A stretch of DNA of 64,000 nt from Syntrophaceae bacterium UBA6112 (lineage in GTDB: Bacteria; Desulfobacterota; Syntrophia; Syntrophales; UBA5619). The notes beneath the pieces are model-generated. The model saw only the letters and a list, made by a program, of their open reading frames with translations, did no database searches and had not been told where the DNA came from. Positions 53,964 through 63,087 of this stretch are shown piece after piece (the stretch's first letter is position 1; each line of letters starts with the position of its first letter). The stretch is from contig DIWG01000083.1 in the NCBI GenBank assembly GCA_002423465.1, positions 48,459 through 112,458 of the forward strand. The letters are read 5' to 3'. The position numbers were made by a program, and so were the translations under genes.

Positions 53964-55145
53964 TTATATATAGTGTACTTTGTTTCTACTTCCATCCCAC
54001 CTAATGTCTGGAATTAAAACTTCTTGCCTTGCTAAAATATTCTTTTTATATTTTGTTAGGTCTTTTAACATGATTTCTAGCTCTTTTTCAACATCATGTG
54101 TCGGTTTATACCCAAGGTTTAAAAGATTTTCATGATCAGGATTATAATAATGATCCTCCATCTCTTTACGTGGATTCTCGAGATTCCTTATCTCTACTTT
54201 CAACCCTAATTTAATAGCAACTTTTTGTACCTTTTTTGCAAGCTCCGTGATATCATAAACCTCTTCAAACTGATTAAATACCCTGTACTCTCCTTCTTTG
54301 GGAGGATTATTGATTGCGATAGTAAGACACTGCATTGAATCACGAAGAGGCAGGAAACCTCTTTTTTGTAAGCCCTTACCAAATGGAGTTAAGGGATGAC
54401 CAATTACTGCTTCTGCGCAGAATCTATTCAGTGCCGTTCCGAAACTTTCATCGAAGTCGAATCTTGTCAATAATCTTTCATCATCACGCATCTCATCTAT
54501 TCTTGTTCCAAAAACTACTCCCTGCATAATATCCGTAGATCGTATACCCCAAATTCGGCATGCAAACATGATATTGTGAGAATCATGCACTTTAGTTTGG
54601 TGGTACCAACTTCCTGCCTGTCTGGGAAAAGGCAATTTTTCCTTTCTTCCGCGATATTCAATCTCAAAAAACCCTTCAGGAATATCAATATTCGGAGTTC
54701 CATATTCGCCCATTGTCCCAAGCTTCACAAGATGTGCATTCGGACAAGCTTCTTTCATTGCATGGAGAATATTGAGCGTCCCGACAATATTATTTACTTG
54801 AGTAAAAACTGCATGATGAACATCGACCATACTATAAGGTGCAGAAGGCATTTCACCTAAATGAACTATTGCGTCCGGTTGAAATGAACGAATACAGTCC
54901 AACACAAAGTTATAATCTTGTAGGTTTCCCCTACGAAATTGAAGACCTGAATTGAAATTTTCTTTGAACGCTTCCAACCGCTCTGTCATTTCTTTGATCG
55001 GTGTTGCCGACTGAGAACCCCTTTCCGCAACCCAGTCACGCCTCATAAAATTATCGCATCCGCTTACTTCATGATTCCGCGCTGTCAAGTACATCGACAA
55101 CGTCCAACCTAAATAGCCATCAATACCCGCAATAAAAACTTTCAA
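53964..55145 (-). CDS. UDP-sulfoquinovose synthase-like SDR (paralogue 1)
   Basis: A 393-residue extended SDR of the SQD1 type. MKVFIAGIDGYLGWTLSMYL is the Rossmann start; GEMPSAPYSM, LGTMGEYGTPNIDI and YHQTKVHDSHN (catalytic Tyr and Lys) are hallmarks of UDP-sulfoquinovose synthase. It is more diverged than paralogue 2 at 59.4 kb: for example MQGVVFGT replaces NQGPVYGI-type sequence and the C-terminal part differs. It may make a related sugar. The initiator appears to be TTG, because the family N-terminus begins exactly there with AGGAG close upstream. Confidence 0.85.
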   Translation of the reverse strand: MKVFIAGIDGYLGWTLSMYLTARNHEVSGCDNFMRRDWVAERGSQSATPIKEMTERLEAFKENFNSGLQFRRGNLQDYNFVLDCIRSFQPDAIVHLGEMPSAPYSMVDVHHAVFTQVNNIVGTLNILHAMKEACPNAHLVKLGTMGEYGTPNIDIPEGFFEIEYRGRKEKLPFPRQAGSWYHQTKVHDSHNIMFACRIWGIRSTDIMQGVVFGTRIDEMRDDERLLTRFDFDESFGTALNRFCAEAVIGHPLTPFGKGLQKRGFLPLRDSMQCLTIAINNPPKEGEYRVFNQFEEVYDITELAKKVQKVAIKLGLKVEIRNLENPRKEMEDHYYNPDHENLLNLGYKPTHDVEKELEIMLKDLTKYKKNILARQEVLIPDIRWDGSRNKVHYI

Positions 55146-55219
55146 TTCTCCTAACCTCCCATTATAGTTCTATTTTTTATCTTTCAGTTTATATGAGCAC
55201 TTCTTTGATCCCTGTTCAA

Positions 55220-56377
55220 CTAATATGCAATTTTCTTTTGTATGCTGTAATTATAATGCTTTAAAATGTTAACTATTTTAGATCCGGAATTACCATCTCC
55301 ATATAAAAAGTCAGGTTGGTATGCCCCAACATTTATTTGCGCTAAGATGGCATCGGTAATTTCTCTTCCGTTGCTAGCGACATCGACAACATTTTTTCCA
55401 CGTTCCCTACCAGACTGCCGGGAACCTATATTGACAGATGGAACACCCAAGAATGCTGCTTCGCGTACGCCTGAACTTGAATTGCCAATAATGCATGCGC
55501 AATTTTTCATAAGAGGAGCAAAAAGTTCTATCGGTAGACTTTTAAAAAAGTGAATATCATTGACATCTTTTCTTTCTCTGAACATTCTAATACCTTTAGA
55601 TATCCCGTCCGATCCGGCATCCATATTTGGCCAGATCCAAATGGTACCTAACCGAAGAGTGCTGATTGCCTCAATCGTCTCATTGATATGTTTTAAATTA
55701 TTAGCATATTCTGTTGTAACAGGATGCTGAATGACTACGAGATAAGGTTTACTGAGGTCAACAATAGCCCCAACACCTGTTGCTCTTTGCGCTTCCATAA
55801 GAGGGTTTATATCAGTCAAGTTCAATCTTGCAATTACATCAAGACTAGTTGCACCGACAGTAAAAATGGTCTCAGGCCGCTCTCCCATACGTTCGATACG
55901 CAGTGCAGCATCTTTCGTGGCAGGGAAGTGAATATGTGACAATTTCGTAATGGCGTGTCTGATGCTTTCGTCAATTGAACCGGAAACCTCCCCACCTTCG
56001 ACATGGGCAACAGGAATATTCATATATACTGCCGACATAGCGATGGGCAAGCATTCGAATCGATCGGCTATGACAATTACAACTTCAGGTGACAGGTTCT
56101 CGAAAGCGGTGCTGAATTCAGTCACGGCCAATCCTGCTGATTTGGCCATAGTTACCGGATTCTCACCTTCTATAAGAAAATGAATGATTCGGTCTATCTT
56201 GACCCCCATGCCGATAATTGATTGAGATATATTGCCATATTTATGAAGAATTGCTCCGCCTCCCAGAATGAGTTGCAATTCCAATGCGGGATCGGCTCTG
56301 ATAAGTTCGATAACTGATTTCATTTTTGCATAATTGCCGCGAGTTGTGATGATGAGACATATTTTTCGCTTTTTCAA
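55220..56377 (-). CDS. neuC: UDP-N-acetylglucosamine 2-epimerase (hydrolysing), NeuC-like
   Basis: About 385 residues. It converts UDP-GlcNAc (or a derivative) to the free mannosamine sugar that NeuB condenses with phosphoenolpyruvate. Motifs: IADRFECLPIAMSA, PVAHVEGGEVSGSIDESIRHAITKLSHIHF cut here as HVEGGEVSGSIDESIRHA, and GNSSSGVREAAFLGVPSVNIG. The TTG at 56377 is chosen as start: it overlaps the neuB TGA (TTGA), has GGGAGG 7 nt upstream and gives the usual KKRKICLI N-terminus. An ATG at 56392 lies inside neuB without a ribosome site. Confidence 0.9.
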   Translation of the reverse strand: MKKRKICLIITTRGNYAKMKSVIELIRADPALELQLILGGGAILHKYGNISQSIIGMGVKIDRIIHFLIEGENPVTMAKSAGLAVTEFSTAFENLSPEVVIVIADRFECLPIAMSAVYMNIPVAHVEGGEVSGSIDESIRHAITKLSHIHFPATKDAALRIERMGERPETIFTVGATSLDVIARLNLTDINPLMEAQRATGVGAIVDLSKPYLVVIQHPVTTEYANNLKHINETIEAISTLRLGTIWIWPNMDAGSDGISKGIRMFRERKDVNDIHFFKSLPIELFAPLMKNCACIIGNSSSGVREAAFLGVPSVNIGSRQSGRERGKNVVDVASNGREITDAILAQINVGAYQPDFLYGDGNSGSKIVNILKHYNYSIQKKIAY

Positions 56378-57402
56378 TTTATATCCTCCCATTTGATCAT
56401 CATATCTTTGTGAATTGTTTTCGTAGCCTTTTTCCCTATGACTTTATCAACATCACATGGCGGGATACCCGTACCAGGCCTTTTGAAAGCAATTTTTGTA
56501 TGCGTGATGGTTTCTCCTTCGACTATTTCATCGGCAGCTATAAGACTTTTTCTTGCCCATGCGATACTCTTCATTTCATTTCTTCCCGGTTTCTTTATTC
56601 CCGAACCCATACCCTCTTCAATTTCTCGGATCTGTTTTACCATCAGACAGAAGTCTTCGGGTCCGCATGATACTTTCCAATCTTGGGCATTAGGCACATT
56701 AAAATCAAGTGATATATGCTTTTCAATAATTGAGGCCCTTAGAGCTGCAGCCACTAATGGGAAATGATAGCCCTCCGTGTGATCCGAATACCCGACTATG
56801 ATATTGAATTTTTTTCGTATGGATTCCATTGCCCGCAAATTCACATCCTGAGGAGGTGTCGGATACTGGGTAACACAGTGCAGCAGGGCAATATCTCGAA
56901 CATCTACTTCCATAAATGTGTCCAGGGCTTGACTAATTTTTTTCATTGTATACATACCTGTTGAAAGTATGACAGGTTTGCCCCTTGATGCCACAAGTTT
57001 CAGGAATGACCAGTTATCAATTTCTCCTGATCCGATCTTATACACAGGTACATCAAGATCATCCAAACACTCCAAACTTTTTTTATCATGTGCCGTTGCA
57101 AAAAAAATGATGCCTCGACTTTCGCAATATGATTTTATTTTGTGAAAGGCTTCAAAAGGAAGCTCTTTGGTCTTCAATCTGCCTATCCATTCAAAAGACT
57201 CCTTTGAGATCAGTTCTTCGGTCCGATAAATTTGAAATTTTACTGCATCGGCCTTCGCTTCTACAGCCAGATCAACAAGTCTTTTTGCCTTCTCGAGACT
57301 GCCGAAATGTGACACTCCTGCTTCCGCTATTATAAACAGCGGGTGATGATCGCCGATCAAACGATCTGCAATACGAATGTTTTCAGAAAATTTATACATC
57401 AT
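56374..57402 (-). CDS. neuB: Nonulosonate (sialic acid-type) synthase, NeuB-like
   Basis: About 342 residues. It condenses phosphoenolpyruvate with an N-acetylated mannosamine-type sugar to a nine-carbon nonulosonic acid. Motifs of the TIM-barrel domain are present: FIIAEAGVSHFGSLEKAKRL, DAVKFQIYRTEELIS, KIGSGEIDNW, STGMYTM, LLHCVTQYPTPPQDVNL and GYSDHTEGY. A C-terminal SAF (antifreeze-like) domain follows (ARKSLIAADEIVEGE, FKRPGTGIPP). The ATG pair at 57402/57399 has AAGGTG upstream. It cannot be told from sequence whether the product is Neu5Ac or another nonulosonate. Confidence 0.93.
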   Translation of the reverse strand: MMYKFSENIRIADRLIGDHHPLFIIAEAGVSHFGSLEKAKRLVDLAVEAKADAVKFQIYRTEELISKESFEWIGRLKTKELPFEAFHKIKSYCESRGIIFFATAHDKKSLECLDDLDVPVYKIGSGEIDNWSFLKLVASRGKPVILSTGMYTMKKISQALDTFMEVDVRDIALLHCVTQYPTPPQDVNLRAMESIRKKFNIIVGYSDHTEGYHFPLVAAALRASIIEKHISLDFNVPNAQDWKVSCGPEDFCLMVKQIREIEEGMGSGIKKPGRNEMKSIAWARKSLIAADEIVEGETITHTKIAFKRPGTGIPPCDVDKVIGKKATKTIHKDMMIKWEDIN

Positions 57403-57434
57403 GCACCTTGATGCCATATGTTGTTTGGTTTACT

Positions 57435-58169
57435 TCATTCCATGTGTTGCAGTCGAACCTTTCCATTATGTATATACCACTCAGCCAAGTAGAGATCGTC
57501 GGGGGTATCAACATCCAGTGCGTAAGGTTCAGGAATGGGAACCGCAAGAGATGGTTGTGCAAAAACATTCTGTTGGTCAAGTAATGCCTGCGTCCTGGTA
57601 ATGACAAGATTTCCGAAAATATAAAATCTTGGCTTCCGTTGTTTGTTGTAACATGTCGCCCTTTCCTTACTAAACCGGAAAGATACAATTCCATTCTCAA
57701 CAATCCTTTGGTTATATGCATGATAATTGTGAGGAAAATCAGTAATCGTCTGCACGGAACCAGCAGATTGATTATCAAGTAATAGCTGGGCACATTTATC
57801 AATATGCTGTGGCAACAGAAAAGGGGACGTGGCTTGTAGAAGAGCAATCGCATGAGGAACATATCCCGTCTTAACCTTCATCAAATTTATCATATGCACA
57901 ATGACATCAATAACAGGGCTGTCATCTTGCGCGAGTACTTTAGGCCTTTGCATCACGGGGATCTCTAACTTAGTGCAGACATCTCTGATCTCATTACTAT
58001 CCGTTGAACATATGATCCTGTTCAATGATTTACTTTGTCTTGCTGCATGAATAACATAAGCAATCAAAGGGCGTTTTCCTAATAACGCAATATTCTTCGA
58101 TGGTATTGATTTTGATCCACCTCGCGCTGGAATAAATCCAAGAATATCATCATTATCTGTAATCATCAT
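57435..58169 (-). CDS. neuA: CMP-nonulosonate cytidylyltransferase, NeuA-like
   Basis: A 244-residue nucleotidyltransferase that activates the nonulosonic acid with CTP. ILGFIPARGGSKSIPSKNIA carries the P-loop-like signature, IICSTDSNEI and ALLQATSPFL are conserved in the acylneuraminate cytidylyltransferase family, and LDVDTPDDLYLAEWY ends the domain. It lies 32 nt upstream of neuB. It lacks the C-terminal esterase domain of some bacterial NeuA proteins. Confidence 0.92.
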   Translation of the reverse strand: MMITDNDDILGFIPARGGSKSIPSKNIALLGKRPLIAYVIHAARQSKSLNRIICSTDSNEIRDVCTKLEIPVMQRPKVLAQDDSPVIDVIVHMINLMKVKTGYVPHAIALLQATSPFLLPQHIDKCAQLLLDNQSAGSVQTITDFPHNYHAYNQRIVENGIVSFRFSKERATCYNKQRKPRFYIFGNLVITRTQALLDQQNVFAQPSLAVPIPEPYALDVDTPDDLYLAEWYIHNGKVRLQHME

Positions 58170-58236
58170 CGGAATCTTTCCCTAATCTGAGAATGGCTTG
58201 TTGAGACCTGCGCAACTACATAAAACCAGCAATTAT

Positions 58237-58306
58237 GTCATACCGGCGAAGACCGGTATCCAGTGTTATCAAGCACTTCCTGGATTCCGATTTTCTCCGG
58301 AATGAC
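58237..58306. repeat. Palindromic repetitive element, copy 1 (70 bp)
   Basis: The sequence opens GTCATACCGGCGAAGACCGG and closes with TTTCTCCGGAATGAC, and can fold into a long hairpin with GTCATxCCGG / CCGGAATGAC arms. It resembles the dispersed GTCATTCCCGCGxxAGCGGG-type elements found in many bacterial chromosomes. Copy 2 is 55 bp away. Confidence 0.8.
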
Positions 58307-58360
58307 GAACAAGGGAGTTATGCAATAAAGCTTGATACCTTTGAAAAACGCCCCTACTTT

Positions 58361-58429
58361 GTCATTCCCGCGGAAGCGGGAATCCAGAAGGTCTTAAAAG
58401 GACTGGATTCCCGCTTCCGCAGGAATGAC
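58361..58429. repeat. Palindromic repetitive element, copy 2 (69 bp)
   Basis: A nearly perfect palindrome: GTCATTCCCGCGGAAGCGGG at the left and CCCGCTTCCGCAGGAATGAC at the right, with AATCCAG / CTGGATT next to the loop. It is better preserved than copy 1. Both sit in the 427-bp spacer 58170-58596, which has no other gene; a plus-strand open frame through it is just the palindromes read through. Confidence 0.9.
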
Positions 58430-58596
58430 GATTTACCGAATTTCGGGAGAAATTCAAAGGTCTCAGCTCTTGCTTATTTTGACACGATGAGCCTTTTGCA
58501 GAACTCCGATTATCCCCCAAGCACGCCCCGGTTAAAGACAGTTAAAGAACTTTGGCTTTGACGTTGTGTGATTCAAAATTTGATGTTCAACAAAAA

Positions 58597-59400
58597 TTAT
58601 ATTCTACCTTCAACATACGAGATCAGCCTTTCATATGCCTTATCAATTTTTTCTGAAACCGGCAACGCATCCCTTATCATTCTCAGGTAACCCTTTCCAT
58701 GAATGATCTGAAACGTAGGTTGAAAATTTATATCATAGACCCACCCCATCTGAAAGAGTTTGTAGTCATTGATGCACTTCAACTGCCTCGTACTGACCTT
58801 GTTGCCTTGTTCTAACTCGTCCAAAACATTTTGCGAGGCACCAGGCAAATCAGGCAGATCCATTTGCACTATAGAGCTTCTTTCTTCACAAGCAACATAA
58901 AAGCATGTTGAAAACAGTTCAAGAATGTCCAGTTTGTCGGCATCCCTAAGTAACCGACTGTAAAATAGGCAATCAGGACTCTCATTTTCCGGAATACTCA
59001 AACGATTGTGATTAGAGATAGCCCTCATGATTAACTGTTTGGTCTTCTCATCCAGCGCAACCAAGGCATTCTCGCGTTGAAGCACTTTGACACTCAGATT
59101 TGCATGGTCTTCTGATTTACCGTCCACGAATGTCTGGTAATGCGCTATTTGCTCAAATCGACCAATATCGTGAAATAGGGCTATCACTTCCGCAATTCTC
59201 AGATCGTTTTCACTTAATGCCAGCTTTCTGCCGATATCCAGGATTTGCTTACAAACCCTTAGGGTATGATCTTCTTTCAGCTTTATCAGTTGCCGGAGGG
59301 CTGGATCAGATAAGCAGAATGATTGAACATATTGGGGAAACCAGCATTGCAGTTCATTAAGTATTTCACGCGAAAGACGGTGAATGTCCTGAAAGTTCAT
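58597..59400 (-). CDS. HD-domain metal-dependent phosphohydrolase
   Basis: A 267-residue soluble protein. The HD domain is clear: EDHTLRVCKQIL (His45), ALFHDIGRFEQI (His77, Asp78), ISNHNRLSIP and LLRDADKLDILEL. HD proteins of this type hydrolyse phosphate esters or nucleotides. Its place between the second sqd-like gene and neuA suggests a role in the same sugar pathway, perhaps as a phosphatase, but HD enzymes also serve in signalling and this stays open. No obvious ribosome site before the ATG at 59400. Confidence 0.82.
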   Translation of the reverse strand: MNFQDIHRLSREILNELQCWFPQYVQSFCLSDPALRQLIKLKEDHTLRVCKQILDIGRKLALSENDLRIAEVIALFHDIGRFEQIAHYQTFVDGKSEDHANLSVKVLQRENALVALDEKTKQLIMRAISNHNRLSIPENESPDCLFYSRLLRDADKLDILELFSTCFYVACEERSSIVQMDLPDLPGASQNVLDELEQGNKVSTRQLKCINDYKLFQMGWVYDINFQPTFQIIHGKGYLRMIRDALPVSEKIDKAYERLISYVEGRI

Positions 59401-59435
59401 TATTTTTGAAAGAACTGTATGGTAATGGACATTGA

Positions 59436-60602
59436 TCAGTTGTTTGGCTTATTTTCCCATCTCACTTTTGGCATGATAACATCTAAATTGATTTTATCTT
59501 TAAACTCAATTATTCTTTTCAACATACTATCCAGCAACACATTATCAAGTTTATGCGGCTGCAATCCCAAATCCAGCAACCTGGTATGTACTGGATTATA
59601 GTAATGTTCCTCGGCCTCTTTTCTCGGGTTTTGTATATTTTCTATTTTAACAGATAGTCCCATTTTTTCACCCTGTTCTTTAACTAGCGCAGCTAATTCG
59701 TTTACGCTGAAAACTTCAGTAAACTGGTTAAATACTCTGAATTCACCTTTTTCGGCTGGATTCAAAACCGCCAGCTCAATGCAACGTATTGTATCAATAA
59801 TATTGATGTAACCTCGCGTTTGCCCCCCCTTCCCATAGGGAGTCACAGCCGTACCAGCAACGGCCTGGACACAAAACCTGTTCAAAGCTGTCCCAAAAAC
59901 TTCATCATAATGGAAACTTGTACATAATAGTTCATGCCTTTTTGTTTCTTCTGTCTCGATACCATACACTGGACCTTGATTTAAGTCAGTAGCCTTTAGC
60001 CCCCAGACACGACAGCCAAATTCAATGTTATTGCTATCATGTATTTTTGTTAAATGATAGAAAGAGCCTGCCCGCTTAGGGAAAAGAACTCTATCTTTCC
60101 TTCCTTTATGCTCTATATTAATCCATCCTTCTTCTATATCAATGTTAGGCGTTCCGTATTCACCCATTGTCCCAAGTTTAATCAAATGAGAATTAGGGCA
60201 ACTTCTTTTCATTGAAAACAGGACATTTAGAGTACCAACAACATTATTAACCTGGGTTTCTACGGCTTTTTCATTCCCGATCATTGAGAAAGGAGCTGAA
60301 GGTTGTTCCCCATAATGAACGATCACTTCTGGACGAAAATCTGCAAATACTTTCCCGACGAAACGATCGTTTGTAAGGTCTCCTATATAGATTTTTATTT
60401 CATTTCCACTAATATCTTTCCATACTTTTACTCTTTCATGTAAATTGGCGATTGGAATCAAAGGAGAAGCACCAACTTCCATCTCCCATTTTCTTTTAAT
60501 GAAGTTGTCCACAACAGCCACTTCATTATTTCTATTAGAAAAATACATCGCTGTTGGCCAGCCCAAATAACCATCCCCACCTAATACTAAAATTTTCATC
60601 AT
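59436..60602 (-). CDS. sqdB: UDP-sulfoquinovose synthase-like SDR (paralogue 2)
   Basis: A 388-residue protein close to canonical SQD1/SqdB, which combines UDP-glucose and sulfite to UDP-sulfoquinovose. KILVLGGDGYLGWPTAMYFS, GEQPSAPFSMIGN, LGTMGEYGTPNIDIEEGW, YHLTKIHDSNN (Tyr-x3-Lys), NQGPVYGIETEET and YGKGGQTRGYINIIDT are all family hallmarks. AGGAGG precedes the tandem ATGs at 60602/60599. No SQDG-type glycolipid transferase is nearby, so the sugar may go to a polysaccharide, as Agl3 does for N-glycans in Sulfolobus. Confidence 0.9.
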   Translation of the reverse strand: MMKILVLGGDGYLGWPTAMYFSNRNNEVAVVDNFIKRKWEMEVGASPLIPIANLHERVKVWKDISGNEIKIYIGDLTNDRFVGKVFADFRPEVIVHYGEQPSAPFSMIGNEKAVETQVNNVVGTLNVLFSMKRSCPNSHLIKLGTMGEYGTPNIDIEEGWINIEHKGRKDRVLFPKRAGSFYHLTKIHDSNNIEFGCRVWGLKATDLNQGPVYGIETEETKRHELLCTSFHYDEVFGTALNRFCVQAVAGTAVTPYGKGGQTRGYINIIDTIRCIELAVLNPAEKGEFRVFNQFTEVFSVNELAALVKEQGEKMGLSVKIENIQNPRKEAEEHYYNPVHTRLLDLGLQPHKLDNVLLDSMLKRIIEFKDKINLDVIMPKVRWENKPNN

Positions 60603-60740
60603 TTTCCTCCTCAGTTTAGACTTTTTTCCATTGACATTTTTGAACAGTTACCTGATATTGCATCCACGCTTCTATCAACTCCAAATCACTTTTATAATCG
60701 GGATACAACGTTTTGACAGTATTGATATTTATATGGCTAA

Positions 60741-61697
60741 TTATAGTGCTTCAATCATTTTTTTAATGGTGAACTCCTGTGTCATTCGCCATGCGTCTAT
60801 GGTAGATCCTCCTATGTGAGGAGTGATTATAAGATTGTCGTGGTTAAGCGCATATTGAACCAAATGATTTGTATTAAGATGCTTTTGGAAACCCGGGTTG
60901 AATTCATCTTCCAATACGTCAAGAGCGGCGCCAGATAACTTTCCACGCCTCAAAGCATCCAGCAATGCATTATGATCAACGATTTCACCTCTAGATGTAT
61001 TAACAAAGTAAGATCGCTCTTTAAAGCATCCGAAGACATTTTCATTAAAGAGATTTTCCGTCGTCAATTCATGTGGTACATGAACGGAAACTACATCACT
61101 TACTGAAACGAGTTCCTCTAACGTTTCTTTTTTTTCTGTGGAAGCGTCCGTCTTTTTGACATAAGGGTCATAATAGTTTACTTTCATACCGAAGCAAACA
61201 CCATATTCAGCAACTTTTTTTCCTAATCGCCCATATCCCACTACACCCAAACTCATATTTGACAGCATCATCCTTCCACCGAACGGCCAGCGCTCCCAAT
61301 GACCATTCAGCACTGATCGATAAGCAGGACAAATGTTCCTCGTAACAGCAATGATGAGCCCCCATGCCAATTCAGCCGTTGATGTAATTCTATCCAAAAT
61401 TTCGTGATGACCTTTTAACGTAACGACTTTTATTCCCATTTTGTGTGCATATTGAACATCAATGTGAGGATGTCCCGTAGTATTAGAACCGATTACTTTC
61501 AAATAAGAACTGGTGTCGATCTTTTTTTTACCAAAAAAGTATCCCAGCGGAACAATAATTGCGTCAGCTTTTTGTAGAATCTCTGCTTTATCGCATGAAG
61601 GATCAGGTATTTGAATTAGCTGAAAGTATGATTCCAATAATCTGATGTTTTCTGGCAAATAGTTAAGTATATCATAATAAATTAGAATGGGTTTCAC
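60741..61697 (-). CDS. D-isomer-specific 2-hydroxyacid dehydrogenase
   Basis: A 318-residue NAD(P)-dependent enzyme similar to phosphoglycerate dehydrogenase without regulatory domains. SLGVVGYGRLGKKVAEYG is the nucleotide-binding motif, VNTSRGEIVDHNALLDAL the substrate/NAD loop and ITPHIGGST contains the catalytic histidine. A GTG at 61697 with GAGGG 7 nt upstream is the likely start. In a sugar locus it could supply a hydroxyacid or keto acid precursor, but the substrate is unknown. A 138-bp gap separates it from the downstream sqd-like gene. Confidence 0.88.
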   Translation of the reverse strand: MKPILIYYDILNYLPENIRLLESYFQLIQIPDPSCDKAEILQKADAIIVPLGYFFGKKKIDTSSYLKVIGSNTTGHPHIDVQYAHKMGIKVVTLKGHHEILDRITSTAELAWGLIIAVTRNICPAYRSVLNGHWERWPFGGRMMLSNMSLGVVGYGRLGKKVAEYGVCFGMKVNYYDPYVKKTDASTEKKETLEELVSVSDVVSVHVPHELTTENLFNENVFGCFKERSYFVNTSRGEIVDHNALLDALRRGKLSGAALDVLEDEFNPGFQKHLNTNHLVQYALNHDNLIITPHIGGSTIDAWRMTQEFTIKKMIEAL

Positions 61698-61791
61698 TTG
61701 ACTTCCCTCTTTCTATTCGGCACTGTATTTTCTACTCCCGCCCCTTGAGTTTGGAGTCAGGAAACTATTTGATCACAGAAACTCTATTGCA

Positions 61792-63087
61792 TCACCCTAT
61801 ATATTTTTTCCGCCATTGAAGCAAAGGGCGCATTACTCCCCCAAAACCTTCAGCGTAGTCACCCCTTGCTGATCCCCCTTCAATAGTATCATAGATCATG
61901 AAAGCAACCGCATCGACAGCCCAACAATAACGAAGTTTCTTCCCGCGCGAAGCAAATATCCCAATGGTCACGAGGTATTCACCTTCAGCAAAAATATTCC
62001 CAGGGATATCGATCTCTGTTTCATAGCAACCCTTTTGATGATGAATGTGCTCTACTGGTTCAACCGCCGTAAATGCACAAACGCCTTGGGTATGAAAATT
62101 TACAGCGCATCTGAATCTCAGTTCTGCAACTGAGATTTCGTAGAAAATACGGATCTTTATTTTATTTCTGATATCAAGGGAACCGGTGGGTTGGCCATTC
62201 ATGTCCAAAATTGAAATTGATCTCAACTTGATTCCATGTTCACCCGGTGCGTCTTTTTCCGCCCATTCCCGAACCGCCGATGATCCGAGGGAGCGAGCCA
62301 CGTAACGTGAAACGACATCCTCTGCGTCCCCTTCCATAGTAATCCGTCCCTTATCGAGCAATATTGCTTTGGAGCAAAGCCGAGTAATAGCGGGCATATT
62401 ATGCGAGACAAACAGGATCGTTCGTCCACTTTCGCTCACATCTTGCATTTTGCCCAAACATTTTTTTTGGAATTCCATGTCCCCCACTGCCAAAACCTCA
62501 TCAACAAGGAGGATTTCCGGTTCCATATGCGCGGCCACTGCAAAAGCTAAGCGGACATACATACCACTCGAATAGCGTTTTACCGGTGTTTCAATAAATT
62601 TTTCCATTTCTGAGAATGCGACAATTTCATCCAGCTTACGATCGACCTCTTTTTTTTTCATACCTAGAATGGTGCCGTTCATATATATATTTTCACGTCC
62701 CGTGAGTTCCGGATGGAAACCGGTACCGACTTCCAACAAAGATCCGACACGTCCATTGATGATCGCTTCACCATGGGTCGGTGCCGTTATTCGTCCCAAG
62801 ATCTTAAGCAGCGTTGATTTTCCCGCCCCGTTTCTTCCAATAACTCCCAATACTTCACCTTGATGAACACTAAAAGTAATATCCTTTAGAGCCCATAGCT
62901 TATTGCCGTCCTGATATGTATTTGTATTTGCCTTAATTTTACCCATATAGTCTAAAGGATTACGCCCACGGATACGATGCCACCAATATGTGATTTCCTC
63001 GTGTAGAGCGCGCCGATCAAAAACACCGAGAGTGAACAACTTAGACAACCCCATAGCATGAATGGCAGGTTCTGACATATCTAACAC
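61792..63087 (-). CDS. wzt: Second Wzt-type ABC transporter ATP-binding subunit
   Basis: A 431-residue ATPase. Walker A GRNGAGKST (84-92), the signature YSSGMYVRLAFA and Walker B ILLVDEVLAVGD are intact, with an N-terminal extension that includes HEEITYWWHRIRG as in many Wzt/TagH proteins. A C-terminal ~150-residue beta domain (FRCAVNFHTQGVCAF, GNIFAEGEYLVTIGIF) matches Wzt_C-like carbohydrate-binding domains. The GTG at 63087 has AAAGGG nearby; an ATG at 63078 is the alternative. It differs clearly from the Wzt at 23 kb and so should recognise another chain terminus. Confidence 0.9.
   Translation of the reverse strand: MLDMSEPAIHAMGLSKLFTLGVFDRRALHEEITYWWHRIRGRNPLDYMGKIKANTNTYQDGNKLWALKDITFSVHQGEVLGVIGRNGAGKSTLLKILGRITAPTHGEAIINGRVGSLLEVGTGFHPELTGRENIYMNGTILGMKKKEVDRKLDEIVAFSEMEKFIETPVKRYSSGMYVRLAFAVAAHMEPEILLVDEVLAVGDMEFQKKCLGKMQDVSESGRTILFVSHNMPAITRLCSKAILLDKGRITMEGDAEDVVSRYVARSLGSSAVREWAEKDAPGEHGIKLRSISILDMNGQPTGSLDIRNKIKIRIFYEISVAELRFRCAVNFHTQGVCAFTAVEPVEHIHHQKGCYETEIDIPGNIFAEGEYLVTIGIFASRGKKLRYCWAVDAVAFMIYDTIEGGSARGDYAEGFGGVMRPLLQWRKKYIG

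Noticed and set aside
58235..58561. 108-codon plus-strand open frame across the palindromic repeats
   Set aside because: The translation is that of the repeat itself (FVIPAEAGIQ type), a common false gene call.
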